DNA of 64,000 bases from NCBI GenBank assembly GCA_036924285.1, contig JAYKYS010000005.1, positions 23,410,001-23,474,000 of the forward strand, read 5' to 3'. Shown here one piece after another: positions 12,361-25,900 of the stretch. Each line of letters starts with the position of its first letter. Positions within the stretch are counted from its first letter, which is position 1. Under the pieces are notes generated by a model. That model was not told the origin of the DNA, made no database searches, and saw only the letters and a list, made by a program, of their open reading frames with translations. The position numbers and the translations under genes are program-made. This DNA comes from Asterella californica (taxonomy: Eukaryota > Streptophyta > Marchantiopsida > Marchantiales > Aytoniaceae).

Positions 12361-13812
12361 CATTACTACAAGAAAGGCCACTTTGCGATGCATTCTGCAT
12401 CTCAAAATACAAAGAAAAGCTTTTTTCAAAAAGTACAATGTGAGGATTTACGATGCAGTTAAATTATCTCATAATGAGAGCATATTTGGCCATCCCATTG
12501 CTCTCCGATGTCGATCGAGACACCTGAAGTACATAACGAGGGAATAGGTTTCGTGCATGCATCTTCTCCTCGACGCACACGTGCTAGGATGGCTGCACGT
12601 TCTGATAGGTCAGATCGTTTAGTAGTTGTTAGGAGATATGATAATGTCACATTGAGAGGACTTGTAGTGAGTTTCCTCTTTCATTTTATGACGTGCTTAG
12701 TGAGATCTCTGTTAGTGTGGAGGTTCTTTTTTATCATAGATGGGTTGTGAGACAAAGCTCTTTGTGATAGTTGTGCATGATTGAGAGTGCTTGCGTGTGA
12801 CGACATCCTTATACCTCTAGGCACGAGTCAAGATCAATGGTCCATCTTGTTTTTCTATTATGATCTGATCTATTCTAGAGCTCATTGGCTGATTTTAGCG
12901 AGGGTGCATCCATCATTTGTATATATTCTTTGAGTGTGGATAGTGGTGTTCGACAAAGAGACCTTCGTTATTGTGATGGTGATCGAGTGAGATCATCAAA
13001 CCTTGCTGGGGATATCAACAACGTCACGAACATCACTCGATCGAAGAGGAAAACGAATGTGCAATTGGTGAATGTAGAGGAACCCGTCGCCGAGTATGAT
13101 CGCAGGTCTATAGAGTTCCATATCAGTACAGTGGCCATGAGATCCATTTCCATCGGCGAAGATTTATCAGCTAGATATTCTTATGGTAATCTCAAGATCC
13201 AGCACTTCCAACATAGCATTTAATACTTTATAAGTGTAAGTTTTGGATATGTCTAATGATTTATAAATTGTTTTGATGAAACTGTATATTATATGTTATG
13301 TGGAGTAAAATGACATGTGTTGGCATGTACATTTTGCATCAGTTTGCATCCAAATGCATATTGATATTGTGTTCAATATTCATTCCGATATGAAGAAGAC
13401 TTGGTCAAGTTTTGTCATGTTGTTGCATCGAATGAAGGAAAAACTCTGTGCGATTGAGCAAAAGTGCCCTCAATCTGTATCTCCATCATCATCTCCACAC
13501 TTGATGTCCTCCACAGATAAGACTGAGAATGATCTTTGCTATGAAGAACTAGACGTTGCATTACAACATGAAGAAGAAAGAGTGATCGAGTTTTTTCAAA
13601 AGTATTTTGGTCTAGAGAGAAATGACACAGTCACAATCGCAATGTTTGTGATGCTAATCGTATCACATTTGCGATAGAGATCGTGTTGTAAAGTTTGCAA
13701 TAGTAGCTTTAGCATAAATTTTGAATTTGCGATGCAGTCCGTATCGCAAGTGTTTTTTTTTGTCAAAAATAATATTTTCTAATAATACAAAAAACTTCTT
13801 TTTGTAGTAGTG
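12361..13812. mobile_element. CACTA-like non-autonomous transposon
   Basis: The left end reads CATTACTACAAGAAA (12361). The right end, on the other strand, reads CACTACTACAAAAAG and finishes at 13812. They match at 12 of 15 bases and resemble EnSpm/CACTA termini. Flanking triplets are TAG on the left and TAA on the right, close to a 3-bp duplication. Sub-terminal motifs around TTGCGAT and ATCGCAA recur at both ends (about 12381, 13637, 13666, 13727 and 13750), as is typical of CACTA elements. No transposase is recognised inside. Two open frames, 12885-13223 and 13315-13677, have no known domain. Confidence 0.6.
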
Positions 13813-13994
13813 TAAACATGTTTCTATACATAAAGGTTGTCTGGATGGTACATCTATTGTCAAACTTTGCAAATGGAGTTCTTTAATTCCACTCTCTCGC
13901 TACTATGGACACAGAACACGTTATGAATGTAAAATCATTTGTAGTTACTCTTTTGTGTTATGACACCCTTGAAATCTTAAGCTCCATGCAGCAT

Positions 13995-14340
13995 AAAGGA
14001 TCTTGGAAATATATCTGGGAAGTCTCTCTTTCTTTGTATTTTGGAGTGGTTTTTATATGGTTTTATGTAAAATACATCATTTTCCGTACTAGACTATCAG
14101 ACAATATATTTGATAAACTATGATCGATTAATAAACTATGATGTTTATATGTTAAATGTGATAATCCATGATCTTTAAACAATATATCTGAAAAATCAAT
14201 TCAACCGTTATATTTCTTCGGTAAACAATATCAGATTTGATATATTTTACATTTTTATACTATATTATAATTATAATAATTGTTCTTAATATTAAACCAC
14301 TTCTCCCGTTGAACCGAGGAGAAGGAAATGTGTAGAACTG
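13995..14340. repeat. Left copy of a diverged direct repeat
   Basis: Collinear with 17870-18170 in the same orientation. Shared landmarks are 'TTTTGTATTTT.GAGTGG', 'TATCAGACAATA.ATTTGATAAAC', 'TAAACTATGAT', 'CGTAAACAAT' or a variant, and 'TTAAACCACT'. It could be an old LTR pair about 3.9 kb apart. No reverse transcriptase, integrase or gag was recognised between the copies. Confidence 0.55.
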
Positions 14341-17300
14341 AGGAACCACTCCCTCCTGTGACTTCTGCTATGCTTTCCTCACTACAGTACTCGCAGTGTC
14401 AGACCGTGAGTCTTCCTCACTACAGCCCGTCGAGAGTTAGCAGCAAACAGGGACTGTGGTTAGATCACGCAGACCGGGAGACTACCCGGTACTGTAGTTG
14501 TCGGCTGGTACCTGTCGGATGTTCTCAACCAGGATTCACTGATCCATGACGGAACTACAGTAGTTACTGCAAGTAGTGTTACCATGACTATTTAGTCGAG
14601 CGTCGATTTCAGAACATACTTGTGAATCAATGTTAATAACAATAATTTCACAATCATATTATTTAGAAAGTGATCCAAATAGTGTTAGTAAATTCTTTTA
14701 AGCACAGTCAAGAAAATTGAAAATATTCTTTCTCTATTATAATTTCCTGTTTTTCGATTTGCAGTGTTAATCCAACTTAAAATTATTGTTACTGTCTCAG
14801 TTTCTACACCCGCATGCCAATTAGTGTTAACATTTATTATTTAGTTCATAATACTATTTATATTAATTAGTATTATTTAGTTACCAGTCACATTGTTTAG
14901 AGCATAGCACTATTTATACTAATTAGTGTAATACTTGGCTTCGTACTTCGTACGGGTCCGTTCACGATCCAGTAACTGGGGTGGATTTCGACAAGCCACA
15001 AACTACAGTAACGGACGGTTCGATCCAGGCCTCATACGGTAGCTGTGCATTGTCCACCGTCTTGTAGCTGTGGGGCCGGAAGTTGTCTTCACAGTGGCTT
15101 TGAAAACTTGACTGTTGACATCTATCTATACGAGGCTATGAGCAGCCGACGTGAACGTCAATGTGAACTGGACCTTGGCTCCTGAGAATCTCATTAAGAG
15201 CTCTCGGAATGTCATGATTCCGTTCGGTTCGGTTCTTGGACGTGCTTTTGCCCCCAAATAGAAGTCAGCAACTTCTCAAAACGGCGTACAAAAAGGGACT
15301 ATCTGCAAATACAGCCGCTGAGTCCAGTTTAAGTAGCAGCACCCCTTCAATCCTCCTGTTGAGATTTTCAACAAATAGTCCACAGCTCTGAATAGGTATG
15401 GGGTTGTGTCCATTTAGAACACCGCAGACTACTAATCTCCTGGGAAGCGGCAAAATGAAGAAGCTAGCACAGTAGAAGTTACATGTACGTTGGATGTGCC
15501 ATTCAGCTTGTGGATTATCCAAAAGGTACCCTAGTATGCTCAAATATTCCTGACTGTGTGCTCAGCATGGTGAATCTTGGTGCTACCGAAGGCCGGCTAG
15601 CCACCCAGCAAGCATCATATCTTTGGTATCGTCCATTAGTTCTCATACCCATACGTCTTGCTTTACCCCACAAATAATGACTTGTGGAGGTTTGGCCGGG
15701 CCCCTTTGAAGTTGACTGTTTGAACTCTATCAAATACACCATTTGTTTCATTCTAGCCACTTTGCTATGCTGTGCAGGCCACCAGTAGAGTGAGTATTTA
15801 TCAAGTCCAGATCTCAATGGGTCCCGCTACAACCAGCTTATGTGAATATCATCTAGATTTCCAGCAACTTATGAAACTTTGAAAAATCAAAATAATAGGG
15901 GTGTCAAAGTTAGGAATCTTTCTGAAAGATTTTATACCCATGGGAAAGAATTACGGTTTTGGCTAAACCTTGGCAAGTTTTTCGTGCGGACAACTCCGGA
16001 GGGCATTTTTCTAATGATTATTAATTCATTTTGTCTGTTTATTTTTGCAGTGAAATATTTACTACATTGAGTAATTATCTTGAATGTCAGAACTGAAAAA
16101 AATTAGTTGAAAATTTGTGATTTCTGAGTGACAAGCACGACTCAAACTCACTCGCTTCCATACAAAATTAGCTATTGCGATATTAGCTCTTTCTCTCTTC
16201 ACCATTGAAAAATATGTACCACCCAACTTTGACACTCGCTAATGGACCGTAGTAGTTCACTGTAGTCCTCGCCAGAGTTCTCTATCACAGTGGATATTCC
16301 GAAGGAACAATCGATTCCATAACTTCTTCCTATCTTTCTGGAGGATAAGTACCTCGATCAACATCACTCCATCATGATCGGCAAGTTTCATATCTTGGCC
16401 TTGTCTTTTGCTTTTCCGTTTGGGAAATGCGTGGTTTCACAGCTAGGCCTTTATCATCCCCAGTTCTTGGCCCTATACGGTTCAACACACATCTTTGCTG
16501 AATCCGTAATCCTCAGGTGGGTCTACACCTACAGAGATCGAGATCCTACACGTATGTGTGAACTCCTCATCACCAGTTAGTGCTCACTTTAACCAAGCAG
16601 ATTACATGAGTACGTTAACAGAGATGTTGGGAGTACCTACTCTTGTCCTTGAAATGAAAAATCGGTACATGATTAGCTGATGTATAACTATCCCACTGAA
16701 TGATCTTACGCTTGGAAGAAGTCACAAATTTGCACACAGCGAGCAGTTCAACGGGACCACTTTTGTGGACAAGTCTGCTAGCTATCCAGTGCGGGCACTG
16801 CAGTAAACTAGACGTCCAATTCGAGTGAAAGGTCGAGGCCTAGGAGACAAGCTTACCGAGCTCATTATGCACACTTCATTCATGCTCGTGCTTGTTTAAG
16901 ATATTTAACGTCTTGGCTTCTCCGATATGGGTTCCAAGGCTGCCGTGGAGTTCAAAGTAGGGACACTGGAGAATCAGCACAATGGAGACACACTGGCGAA
17001 AGCTCACCTTCACCTAGTGCATAGGTTCGACCAATTTTGAAGTGGAAAACTCTGGGCAACGATTGCCGTGCACAGTCCAAATTCCTAACTGGTCAGGTGA
17101 GCGGATTCTACACTTCACACCTGTAAATACAGTCGAAGCATAAACGTTTTCTCCACGTGTGAGCCTCGTTGAAGTGGAGTAGAAGTGGGTCTTAAGCCAC
17201 GATCCAAGAGCAAGAAGAGATATTTGTCTTCCGCGGAACATGCTGTGGATTAGCATGTCAAGAAAGAACAAACAGGTGGCCGTGTGGAAACCTCTGAGGT

Positions 17301-17869
17301 CTTTGGGCATTTCTGCCGACAGAGACTCTGAAAATTTGAATGCTCATTTCTTGACACATGATTTTCTGGTCATTTACCGCTCTAGATGATTTCATGCAAA
17401 CCAAGAACGGAAATGACTGGAGAATGAAGGGACAACGTCGTCTAGTGCTGTGGATTCGGGAATTCTAAAGAACCTATAGGAAATCTACAAGCACACAAAT
17501 GTGTGAGAGTCACCATACAGTGGAGTGACAACTCAAGATGACCAACAGAGTCTAGACTCTAAACTATTGCAGCAACATCAACGGAATAAGGACGCGTCCT
17601 TCATTGAAGAGATGACTGGTAGGCAACAAAATACCTACCAGGGATAATGACAGGTAATGAAGCTTACTTTGAAGCTTAAATCAACGGCGTTGTCACTACA
17701 CAAAGTTACAAGCAGTAGCTGGAGTCAAGTTGGACGAGAAAAATTGACTCCAGTTACTCCAATTATGATAATTATATCTCGTCATCCTATTGCTGACGAG
17801 AAGATGACTATAAAATAAGTGTAAACATATCCGTGCTCATCAAAGGAAAACATGTAAACACAATCGTAA
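14341..17869. other. Interior between the direct repeats
   Basis: Open frames on the minus strand at 15265-15543 and 15515-15817 overlap and resemble decayed coding sequence, but I cannot assign a family. Nothing else is recognised. If the flanking copies are LTRs, this would be a large non-coding (LARD-like) interior. Confidence 0.3.
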
Positions 17870-18170
17870 AAGATTCTGGAAATATAAACTCTCTCCTCTT
17901 TTGTATTTTAGAGTGGTTTTATGTATGATATATCACTCTCCTCAGTCGATTATCAGACAATACATTTGATAAACCACGATAAGTTGATAAACTATGATTT
18001 TATTAATTCGATAAACCGTATTTCTAAAAACACATTTTACCAGTTAGATTTTTTCGTAAACAATCAAGACTTCATATTTCTTTTATTTCTCACGCTGTGG
18101 AAGTCACGATTGTATTCGTGGCTCATTGTTAAACCACTCTCCGAAGTAGAACTGAGGGGAATGGAATGTT
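17870..18170. repeat. Right copy of a diverged direct repeat
   Basis: Partner of 13995-14340, with the same order of shared blocks and ending near 'GTAGAACTGAGG'. Both copies are heavily diverged. Confidence 0.55.
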
Positions 18171-20833
18171 TAAACACTACATTAAACCCTTAGTGTGGGT
18201 TTATAAGGCGTTATGAAACATATAAGATAACGTGACATTTCAGACTATGAGCTGAAGTTCTATGAGAAGAAAATCTCTTGAGAAAGCTAACCTAAAATAA
18301 ATAAGATGACATGGTATTCTAACGTATGGTTTCTGCAAGAAGAAGAAACTCTTGTGAAATTAGTTATAGATATATAGAAATTATTTTAACATGAATAGTA
18401 ATGGATAGAATTATGTAAAGGCTTTTGGAAGAAACCGGCCGGTAGGAAAATTTTAGCGAGCAAACGGTGACCAACCGGAACGCAAACGCGAAGGCAAATT
18501 TCTCACCACCATGCGAATGGGTTCGCGTGTTTCGTCTTGAAGAGCAAATTCTGTTCGAATATTCGGTTACCATTTTATATTTCTTACCGAACACTTTCAG
18601 TAGCAGGTAAAATGCAATGAAACGCGACTGAGGGTGGTTTCGCCTTGACGTCCAGTTGCCCGGCGTTTCACTGACGGCGGCCAGGACCGCCAGGTTTCTG
18701 TTGACGGAGATGCGAACGCAAAGGAAACGCACCACCAAACGCGGCCCTGCGTATGCAGCCTTGTATGTGTGAATTTCTGTCACGCAAGAATTCAGAATAG
18801 GTCGTTGCAAGCGCCTATGCGTGCCTCCGCAGACGAGTTCTGGCTTTATATAACAAGTCACTCAAGTGGCTGCGTAGAGGACACGTAAACGTTCAACGGC
18901 TCGAGGCAGCGGAAGGAGCTCAATTTTAAACATTTTACTACGAGTGAAAGCGCGTGGATCCTGTACATGTCCATGAATCTTGTGGCACTCCAGTATCGTC
19001 GATCTGTTGAATCGAACGGTCTTGCGTCAAGATCCTGGTGGCAGAGAACTGACCTCCATGACATGGTGGCATGACGTCGTACAACAGTGGGTCGGGGCTT
19101 CTGCCTCTGGTCCGGTGCAGGGAACTGAGATGCAGCTGAGATGAAATACAATGATGAGATGAGAACATGCTGTAATTGGAGGAAACAAAACTACCATTTT
19201 CTTGAAACCGTTGATCTTTCGACGAACGATTTGGATGAAGTAATAATACAGGAAATATTGTGAGTTCGTTGGGGATTCATTCCAACTAATCTGGAGTGCA
19301 TATCATATCTCAAGAAGTCCTCAGGTCAGTTGACATGGATATTTACCTCCTCATAGGGACTCACCCCTCACAACTAGAATGACTCTGCGGCTCAAACTAC
19401 TTGACCTAAAACTGAATCTCGGGGATGCCCTTGATCATTGTTCCTCCTCTCCGGTGACCGGTCAGCAGATCTCTCCCTCGGCTTACCTGAGTAACTTCAG
19501 AATGTAAGGAAGGGTGAAAATATGTAAAAGTAAAAGGTCAGACGAGGACGGGCAGTCGGCTGGGTCAGGAAGTAAAAAGAAAAAGCGGGTGGCAGCCAGT
19601 CCCCGACGAAACAATGAAGAGCAAAAGATTCGGTAATTCGGAGGCCTCAATCAATCACTATTGTAGTCTGTAGGTAGGCTCCAAAATGTCCAGTGATTTG
19701 GAAAGGAAAGGAGGCGAGAATGGCGAGAAGAGAACAAGCGAACGAGAACAGTTGAAAGAGCGTGTCGGCGATGGAGGAAGCGATCGAGACCTAACTGCTG
19801 CAGTGCTGCGATGGACATCGCGTGGGGCCGGTACCAGCAGCAGGAGGGCCAAGAGGTCGGACTGACTGACCTCAACGGGAGAACTTTTCGTCGTCGTCTC
19901 GAGTCGGCGATTGAGAGGCGGCCAGAAGAGGCCTGGCGGCCATTTGCTGGAACGAGGAGAGGCAAGACGCCTGTATTTTCGCGGCCCTTTGTTGCCTCGT
20001 GGATGCGGGACGAGGGGCAGAGGGAGGTTTTGCTTTTTACGGGGGAGCAGCGACGAAGTGGAAGGCTGAGAGTGGAGGACGGAAGAAAAGGGAAGAGGAG
20101 GGAAGGAGGAAGGCGTTGAGAGGAATCTTCTCTATTGGGCGCTCGACTTGTTCTCTTCTACTGGATGAATGCAGCAGGGCAGCAGATGCGGTAGATAGAT
20201 AGTCAGGTCAGTCAGTGTGTGTAGAGGACGGCGAGAAAAGTGGGAGGTGGGAGAGAGGCCCAAGCGGACCTGCCAAAGGCCCAAAGAAAGGCAGAAGAAG
20301 GACCGAAGGGAGACGAGCAGGGTACGGGAGAAGGAAGCAGGGGATGCATCCTGTTCCTCGGCGTCCATGACTGAGAAGGATAGAAGCGTCCATCAATCGC
20401 CGGAGTGCCGGTGGGGTGTAGGGAGGGAGAGAGTGAGTGATCAAGCGAGTGGGCAGGCGAGACGCCTTGCGGCGTGCTGTGAGATCGGGCTCGGCCTTTT
20501 GGGGGAAGGGTATAGAGCATCGATATTGCGGCCTTGCTGTTTCGGCTCTGAGGTTACTTCGTTCTTTCCATTTCGACGACCTTCATCCGCGTTTGACACG
20601 TTTGATAGCTTGGAAGCCATGTGCAAACCGACTCTCGTCTCAGCTTTCGGTGCAGCGGATTGACTGATTCGACAAAAAAAATTAGATCAAGTCTTAACCT
20701 TTGTTTCTTGTGTTTTTGCTACTATTTGCTGAGAGCGGTTCTCCGAGCCAAAGTAGATAGACCGATTATGCGAACTTCGAGGCTAGGCGGCTGATCGAGG
20801 TAAATTCTAGCGCGTAGTGCTGAAATTGTAGAG
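18171..20833. other. Upstream region and probable 5' leader of the coiled-coil gene
   Basis: From about 19500 the plus strand becomes purine- and GC-rich, with many GGAAG and GAGG runs to about 20500. This suggests a promoter and a long 5' UTR. An open frame at 20217-20663 (148 codons, Arg-rich) and its antisense frames show no domain and are best read as composition effects. Confidence 0.35.
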
Positions 20834-22996
20834 ATGTCTGTTTTTTCAATCACGGCATTGGATAGACTCATCGAGTCTGATCGAAGGTCTTCTTCGTCAA
20901 AGCAAATGAGTCCCTCGATGGAGAAGCATAATTATACGACTCAAGCTGAAAGAAGGCCTCTTTACGCTGCGTATCCCTACACTTCGATCACCACCACCCC
21001 TCTGTCTCCACGGCCTCGTTCGCCGTCCCCGACGGACTTCTCTCCTTCTCCGTATGTTGTCAACCATAAAAGGCGCGTTCCTAACGGTCTGGACTCTAAA
21101 CGAGCTTCCCAGCAGAATGGATTCCATGTCACAGAGAAGATCCCCGTGAGCCGGCCGACGGAATCTCAGGAGCTGGTACTGAGGTCTGGTAAGGAAAACG
21201 TTTCACTAGGCAGTCGATCTTTGAACGGGCTGGAAGGAAAGCAGGGACAGGAAGCCCAGTTGCTTCAAAGTAGTCTGACCAGAGAGTTACTGAGCAATAA
21301 TTCGGGTGGAGAAAGAGAAGACAACTTGAGAGTTAAGAAAAATGGTTTCGAGGAGAATTTTCGCCACCATGGTCGATTGACTGCAGCAGAAGAGAAGCTC
21401 AAGGGAAAGCGTTTTGGTTGGGATAAGAGAGATATGATTTCCAGAGTGGATGATCTGCGCGGGAAGCAAAAGATGGACGAGAGATTGGAAGAGGGCACGT
21501 CCGGACAGGAAAGGGCCAAGATCGACTGTGGCAATGCGAGCACTAGTGCTAGATCTCCACACGTTCCACCTAGCGATACCAGCTCTACAACTACCGAGGA
21601 GTGGTATGATGCACCTGACGCACCTCTTTCTGGTAAGGACTGAATCCCTCTCACTGACTTCATATACGAAAACACCGAATCTACTTTAAAGAAGATTGTA
21701 GGTCAGTATTTAACAACCCCGGGATACGGCAATTTCCGTAGATTAACGGTCTTTGAGGGGAACACCTGTTGGCTTGCAGTCTTGAAACTTCGAACATACA
21801 GGGACCAGGTTGTATTCTTGTGCACGACCTTTGGTTCGGAGTCCTTCGACAGTTCAGGTTCTCCTTGTTGGATATCCTCATATTGCAGTATAGTTTCTTA
21901 CACACTAGAGAGGGTAGAAGTCCGAGGTTATCGTTATGATGGCTAGCTGCATTGAGAATACTGGCCCCGATAAAGAGTGTGAATGACCGCTCCGTGTTTT
22001 CTGAGGCATACGCCCTAACGAACATAATCTGATTTGCGGTCCGCCGCCGCAAGTTTGTTCAAAAGTTAAACGTCTTTTGGGCCAATATTGAAGTATATTT
22101 TTCCTGAAGTTTGTATCTTACCTTATCTCTGTGCAGAAGATTCAAGTGACGATGAAGCAATCCGGAACACGCCTAGCAAACCTGTACCAAGTTCGAGAGG
22201 TGATCCAGATCCAAATATCGCCTCGCAGCTGGAGGAAGAGATCAAGAGGCGCATAAAAGCAGAGGAAGCTTTAGAAGCCTTGCAGCAACAACGAGATGGT
22301 ATGGCTCAAATGCTTTCCACAGCAGGGATTTCTCTTCCACGTTCAGATGCTACACAACTAGGACAACATGGGTTGGTGATGGGGATCCCCGGTAGTGAAG
22401 CCGAAAGATTAATGGTGGCTAAAATGGTAGCTGTCGCGGTAGCAAGGGGAGCAGTCAGGGCAGAGGCTGAGGCAGAGCTGCAAACTGTCCTTGCAGAAAA
22501 AGGCAAGGAAATTGCGAGACTACGAGATAAGCTGCTGTATTATGAGACACTGAACCACGAGATGTCACAGAGAAACCAAGAAGCAATTGGTGAGTTTATC
22601 ACGATGCTCCAGATGTGGCCACACTCTGTTTCCCTTATTCATGAATTTCATTTGATTTTACCCGTTGTGCAAACCGAAATGTACTTTCTTTGGTTTGGGT
22701 CTTGATCGTTATATCGTGAATTGATGTAGTCTATGAACTGATATTCCTGTTCTACAGAGGTGGCACGCCAAACCAGACGGAGGAGACAACGGAGACAGCG
22801 GTTTGCAGTGTTGGGCTTGAGTGCTGCCATTTGCTTCGGCGTTTCTGCTGCGGTCGTCTACCAGTACGGTCCTTGGGAGCAGATCATGAATTTGAGCAAA
22901 GGATCTGCGCTTACATCCGGAGAACATGTCAGTTCTGAATCCGGCGAGAAGGTTGTCGACTTCAGAGAGCCTGTAACTGACAGTTCCTACGATTAA
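20834..22996 (+). CDS. Coiled-coil, tail-anchored membrane protein of unknown function (3 exons)
   Basis: Exons 20834-21632, 22137-22589 and 22758-22996 join in frame at GT-AG sites to give 496 residues. Residues 1-265 are low in complexity and Ser/Pro/Lys/Arg-rich. Exon 2 begins with an acidic EDSSDDEA stretch. A predicted coiled coil follows, from LEEEIKRRIKAEEALEALQQ, through a conserved-looking block around MVAKMVAVAVARGAVRAEAE, to KEIARLRDKLLYYETLNHE. Exon 3 has a basic cluster RRRRQRRQR, then a hydrophobic segment at about 433-452 and a short tail, which fits a C-terminal membrane anchor. I recall similar plant proteins annotated as tropomyosin- or myosin-heavy-chain-related, with no firm function. 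The start was chosen because it opens the long exon-1 frame. Confidence 0.85.
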
Positions 22997-25900
22997 TTTT
23001 GTGTGTTAGAAAATAATCTGCTACGTGTATCTGAAGCACTTTTATATGGGGTCCTTGCGTGACTGGGTGCCGGAAATTTTGATGATCGTGGACACAGTAC
23101 AGGTAAGAACGTTATTGATGATGGTAGATGGGTTCTCCGGCCAAAAAGGAGAAATCCACTGTACATGGGGAAGCCTTGTGCTCCTGATATCATATAGACT
23201 ACTGCAGTACTTGTAGATACGGGTGGGGCTAAATGAAGCCCTTCTTAGCCAGTTCTTTTATTTATTTTCTTCTCCTGTTTCATGTTGAGAACTGAGCCTC
23301 CCTAGGTGGGTCGTGTTATTCATCAGAACCTGCAAGCTAGGATCCTGATTTTAGGCCACAATGTTCGTTCAAGTAAGTTGTAGTTAGACGATAATTTTGA
23401 AGATTGTCTCTGGACCTGGGCAGCAACCACTGTTCCTGCTTCCAACATCAAAGTATGACTATCCATCGTGAGCGATGAGTTGAAGCTACAGAATCTATAA
23501 AAGTACCATGTTTCTGATCATGTTCAGCTTGCTATGGTGTCTGCTTTTCTTTGAGTTTTCGTCCCCGGTAGACACGTCGAGTATGGTGTCGTGTCTCTTT
23601 AGAACATCAAAGTTTGTGTCTGACAAAGTCGAGCTGCCTATGCCACCCTGTGACCAGACAAGCTTCCGGGATGAGCTACTGAAGATGCTGGGAAAGGCTG
23701 GTGCTTTATTGCGTTCCGGAAAGTGTGTAAACGCGGTGGAAGTCGCTACAGTGGAAGACCCTGGTGAAATCCTGGCTGGTAAGCTTGATGAGCAGCAAGA
23801 ACTCCCCTGATATTATGGGGTGAGATAAGGAACGCCTAGTACGTGTACACGGAGGGTCAGTAAAGGTTATGCATGATGCACGCCTTGATTCATTAAAGCA
23901 AGTATCTACCAACGGAGATGCCCAGAATTGATCTCAAGAAGCAAAAGAATCGAAAAATAACATTATGGAAACTTGACAGTAGGATATGGTCAAATCAGCA
24001 CAGTCGGGTCATCATGATAATACTACTGTAGTGTGCGGTTCACCGATAGTGCGCTCCTTCTGTTTCCTTATCACCATGGAAAGGAAATGTGAGGTCTAAT
24101 GCATTCTAGGATTTGAGTCGATGGAATAGCTGCCTTGGAGCACTCCACCATTATCGTGTTGGATATGTCCTCTTTTGAATGGGTTGGATTGCGTCCTTCT
24201 CGACTCGCTGCAGGTATCGCTTGCGTCTTTTTATTTGTAGGTTTCCTCCTCTTGGCTGAACGATTACCCACGCGTGCCAGTCAGATTGCAACTGCGCAAT
24301 CCACAGGTTCGACTTTTCACGGTTCTGAAGTGAGCTCCATCGTGAAGGCCGGACTTCACGATCACCACACCTGGGCTCCGTAAAATGCTGGATGATTCAA
24401 CCTGTATTCTGCAGGGAATCCAAACCGAGATACGATCGTAGACGTGTTGTGTCTTTTTATATTCATGGCCATATGAATAGCTTGAGCAGGTCGGTTTGGG
24501 TTTATAAAGCGATCATCGAATTGTCTCGGAAGGTCTATATCTGTTAAGGCGCATCAGGATGGAACTGGCTCAACCATCACGAACAGCATCAAGTTACGGG
24601 CGGTGTCCTGAAAGCTGTAACCTCTGTAGGAGCCACTTCCCACGGGAACAATCAGATTCGACAACGTGGAAGTGACGGTGAGTCGAACCAGCACAAGTTG
24701 CTTTCCAATCTCGATCTCCAAACCCTAAACTGGAATACCTACCGGCTCATCCGCAGAGCTGATATCGTTCACCCGATTTCTCGTATATCTCCTTTGCCAT
24801 AAATGTCTGTGCGAGTTGTGACGTTCAGATTTGCACGTTATAGTTGCCTGTCCAGTTTCTTAGGTCGATTCGTATGTTAGCTTCTGGATGGAACGACATC
24901 TGTACAATTGCAGCTTGCAAACCTTGAACCCCATGGGCGGTCGTGAAAGCAGTCGAACAAGACGGCGGAGAGCTCATCAGCATTGAAACTGCGGGGTCGA
25001 CAATCACGAAGAAGAGTTCCACTTTTTGACTTTCTACATCCAGTTAGAAATTCTCCTCTGGTCACCTTTTCTTCTCGTCGTGCTGTGTAGGAGGTAATAG
25101 ATCCGTGGAAGGATTATCTGTTGCTAACTGTAAGGGTCTAGCACCCAAAGAGGGATCGAGAACATGAACGAGAGAGTTTGGTGTAGTACGTATGCTCGTG
25201 GTGGTTACCTTTACTTCCATTCTTTCGGAGCAGAGTGCCAGAAGAGAATCGGCTTTCTTTTCACCGCTGCAATGTTGAAGATTGAACTGCCCGTGGACCT
25301 TGGCATTGCTGCTTCTCTTCTCTTGTCCGCCATAAGCTTCAATCGAACACAATCATCGATAGCAGGTTGCAGTATCGGGAGCATAATCTCAATCACAGAT
25401 ATACCATCTCTCCTGACAGACGAAGAAAGTTGTTCAACTTTTTTCTGTAAGATTCACTTTAACGCCGAAGACGAAAGTAATCTCAGTTCTCTCATGTAAA
25501 ACCACCACTAGCGTCGAAGAAAATCACCGACGAAGAAAGTGTCTCAACTTCTTCTGTAGCACTGTACAACTTCCACTAGCACCCTCTGCAGTGCAATAAT
25601 TAGTCCTATGTTAGCACATGATAGACATATCACCATAGCGAATAAAATAATCCTTTCAAAGTTCTTAACTGCACACGCGCTAAAAAACTCTAGGTAAATA
25701 AACTTTGGATAAAAGCATTCAAAGTCTCCATCGCAACAATGGGAAAATCTCATAAACTTCACCCTCCTCTGATGCTCTGTCCATTGGAGAAATCACGAGC
25801 ACTGAAGTGACTCTTGCGGACTGCCAATTGGAAACCTTAATCAGACGGTCTTCTACTCTCCACACCTGCCTGTTGGATTAAACCTCGAGTATGAGTACAA

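Noticed and set aside
12885..13223. 112-codon frame as a gene
   Set aside because: It lies inside the CACTA-like element, has no domain, and is overlapped by antisense frames.
20217..20663. 148-codon Arg-rich frame before the coiled-coil gene
   Set aside because: No domain, heavy purine bias, and overlapping open frames on both strands point to a leader composition effect.
21265..21675. 136-codon minus-strand frame
   Set aside because: It is the antisense shadow of exon 1 of the coiled-coil gene.
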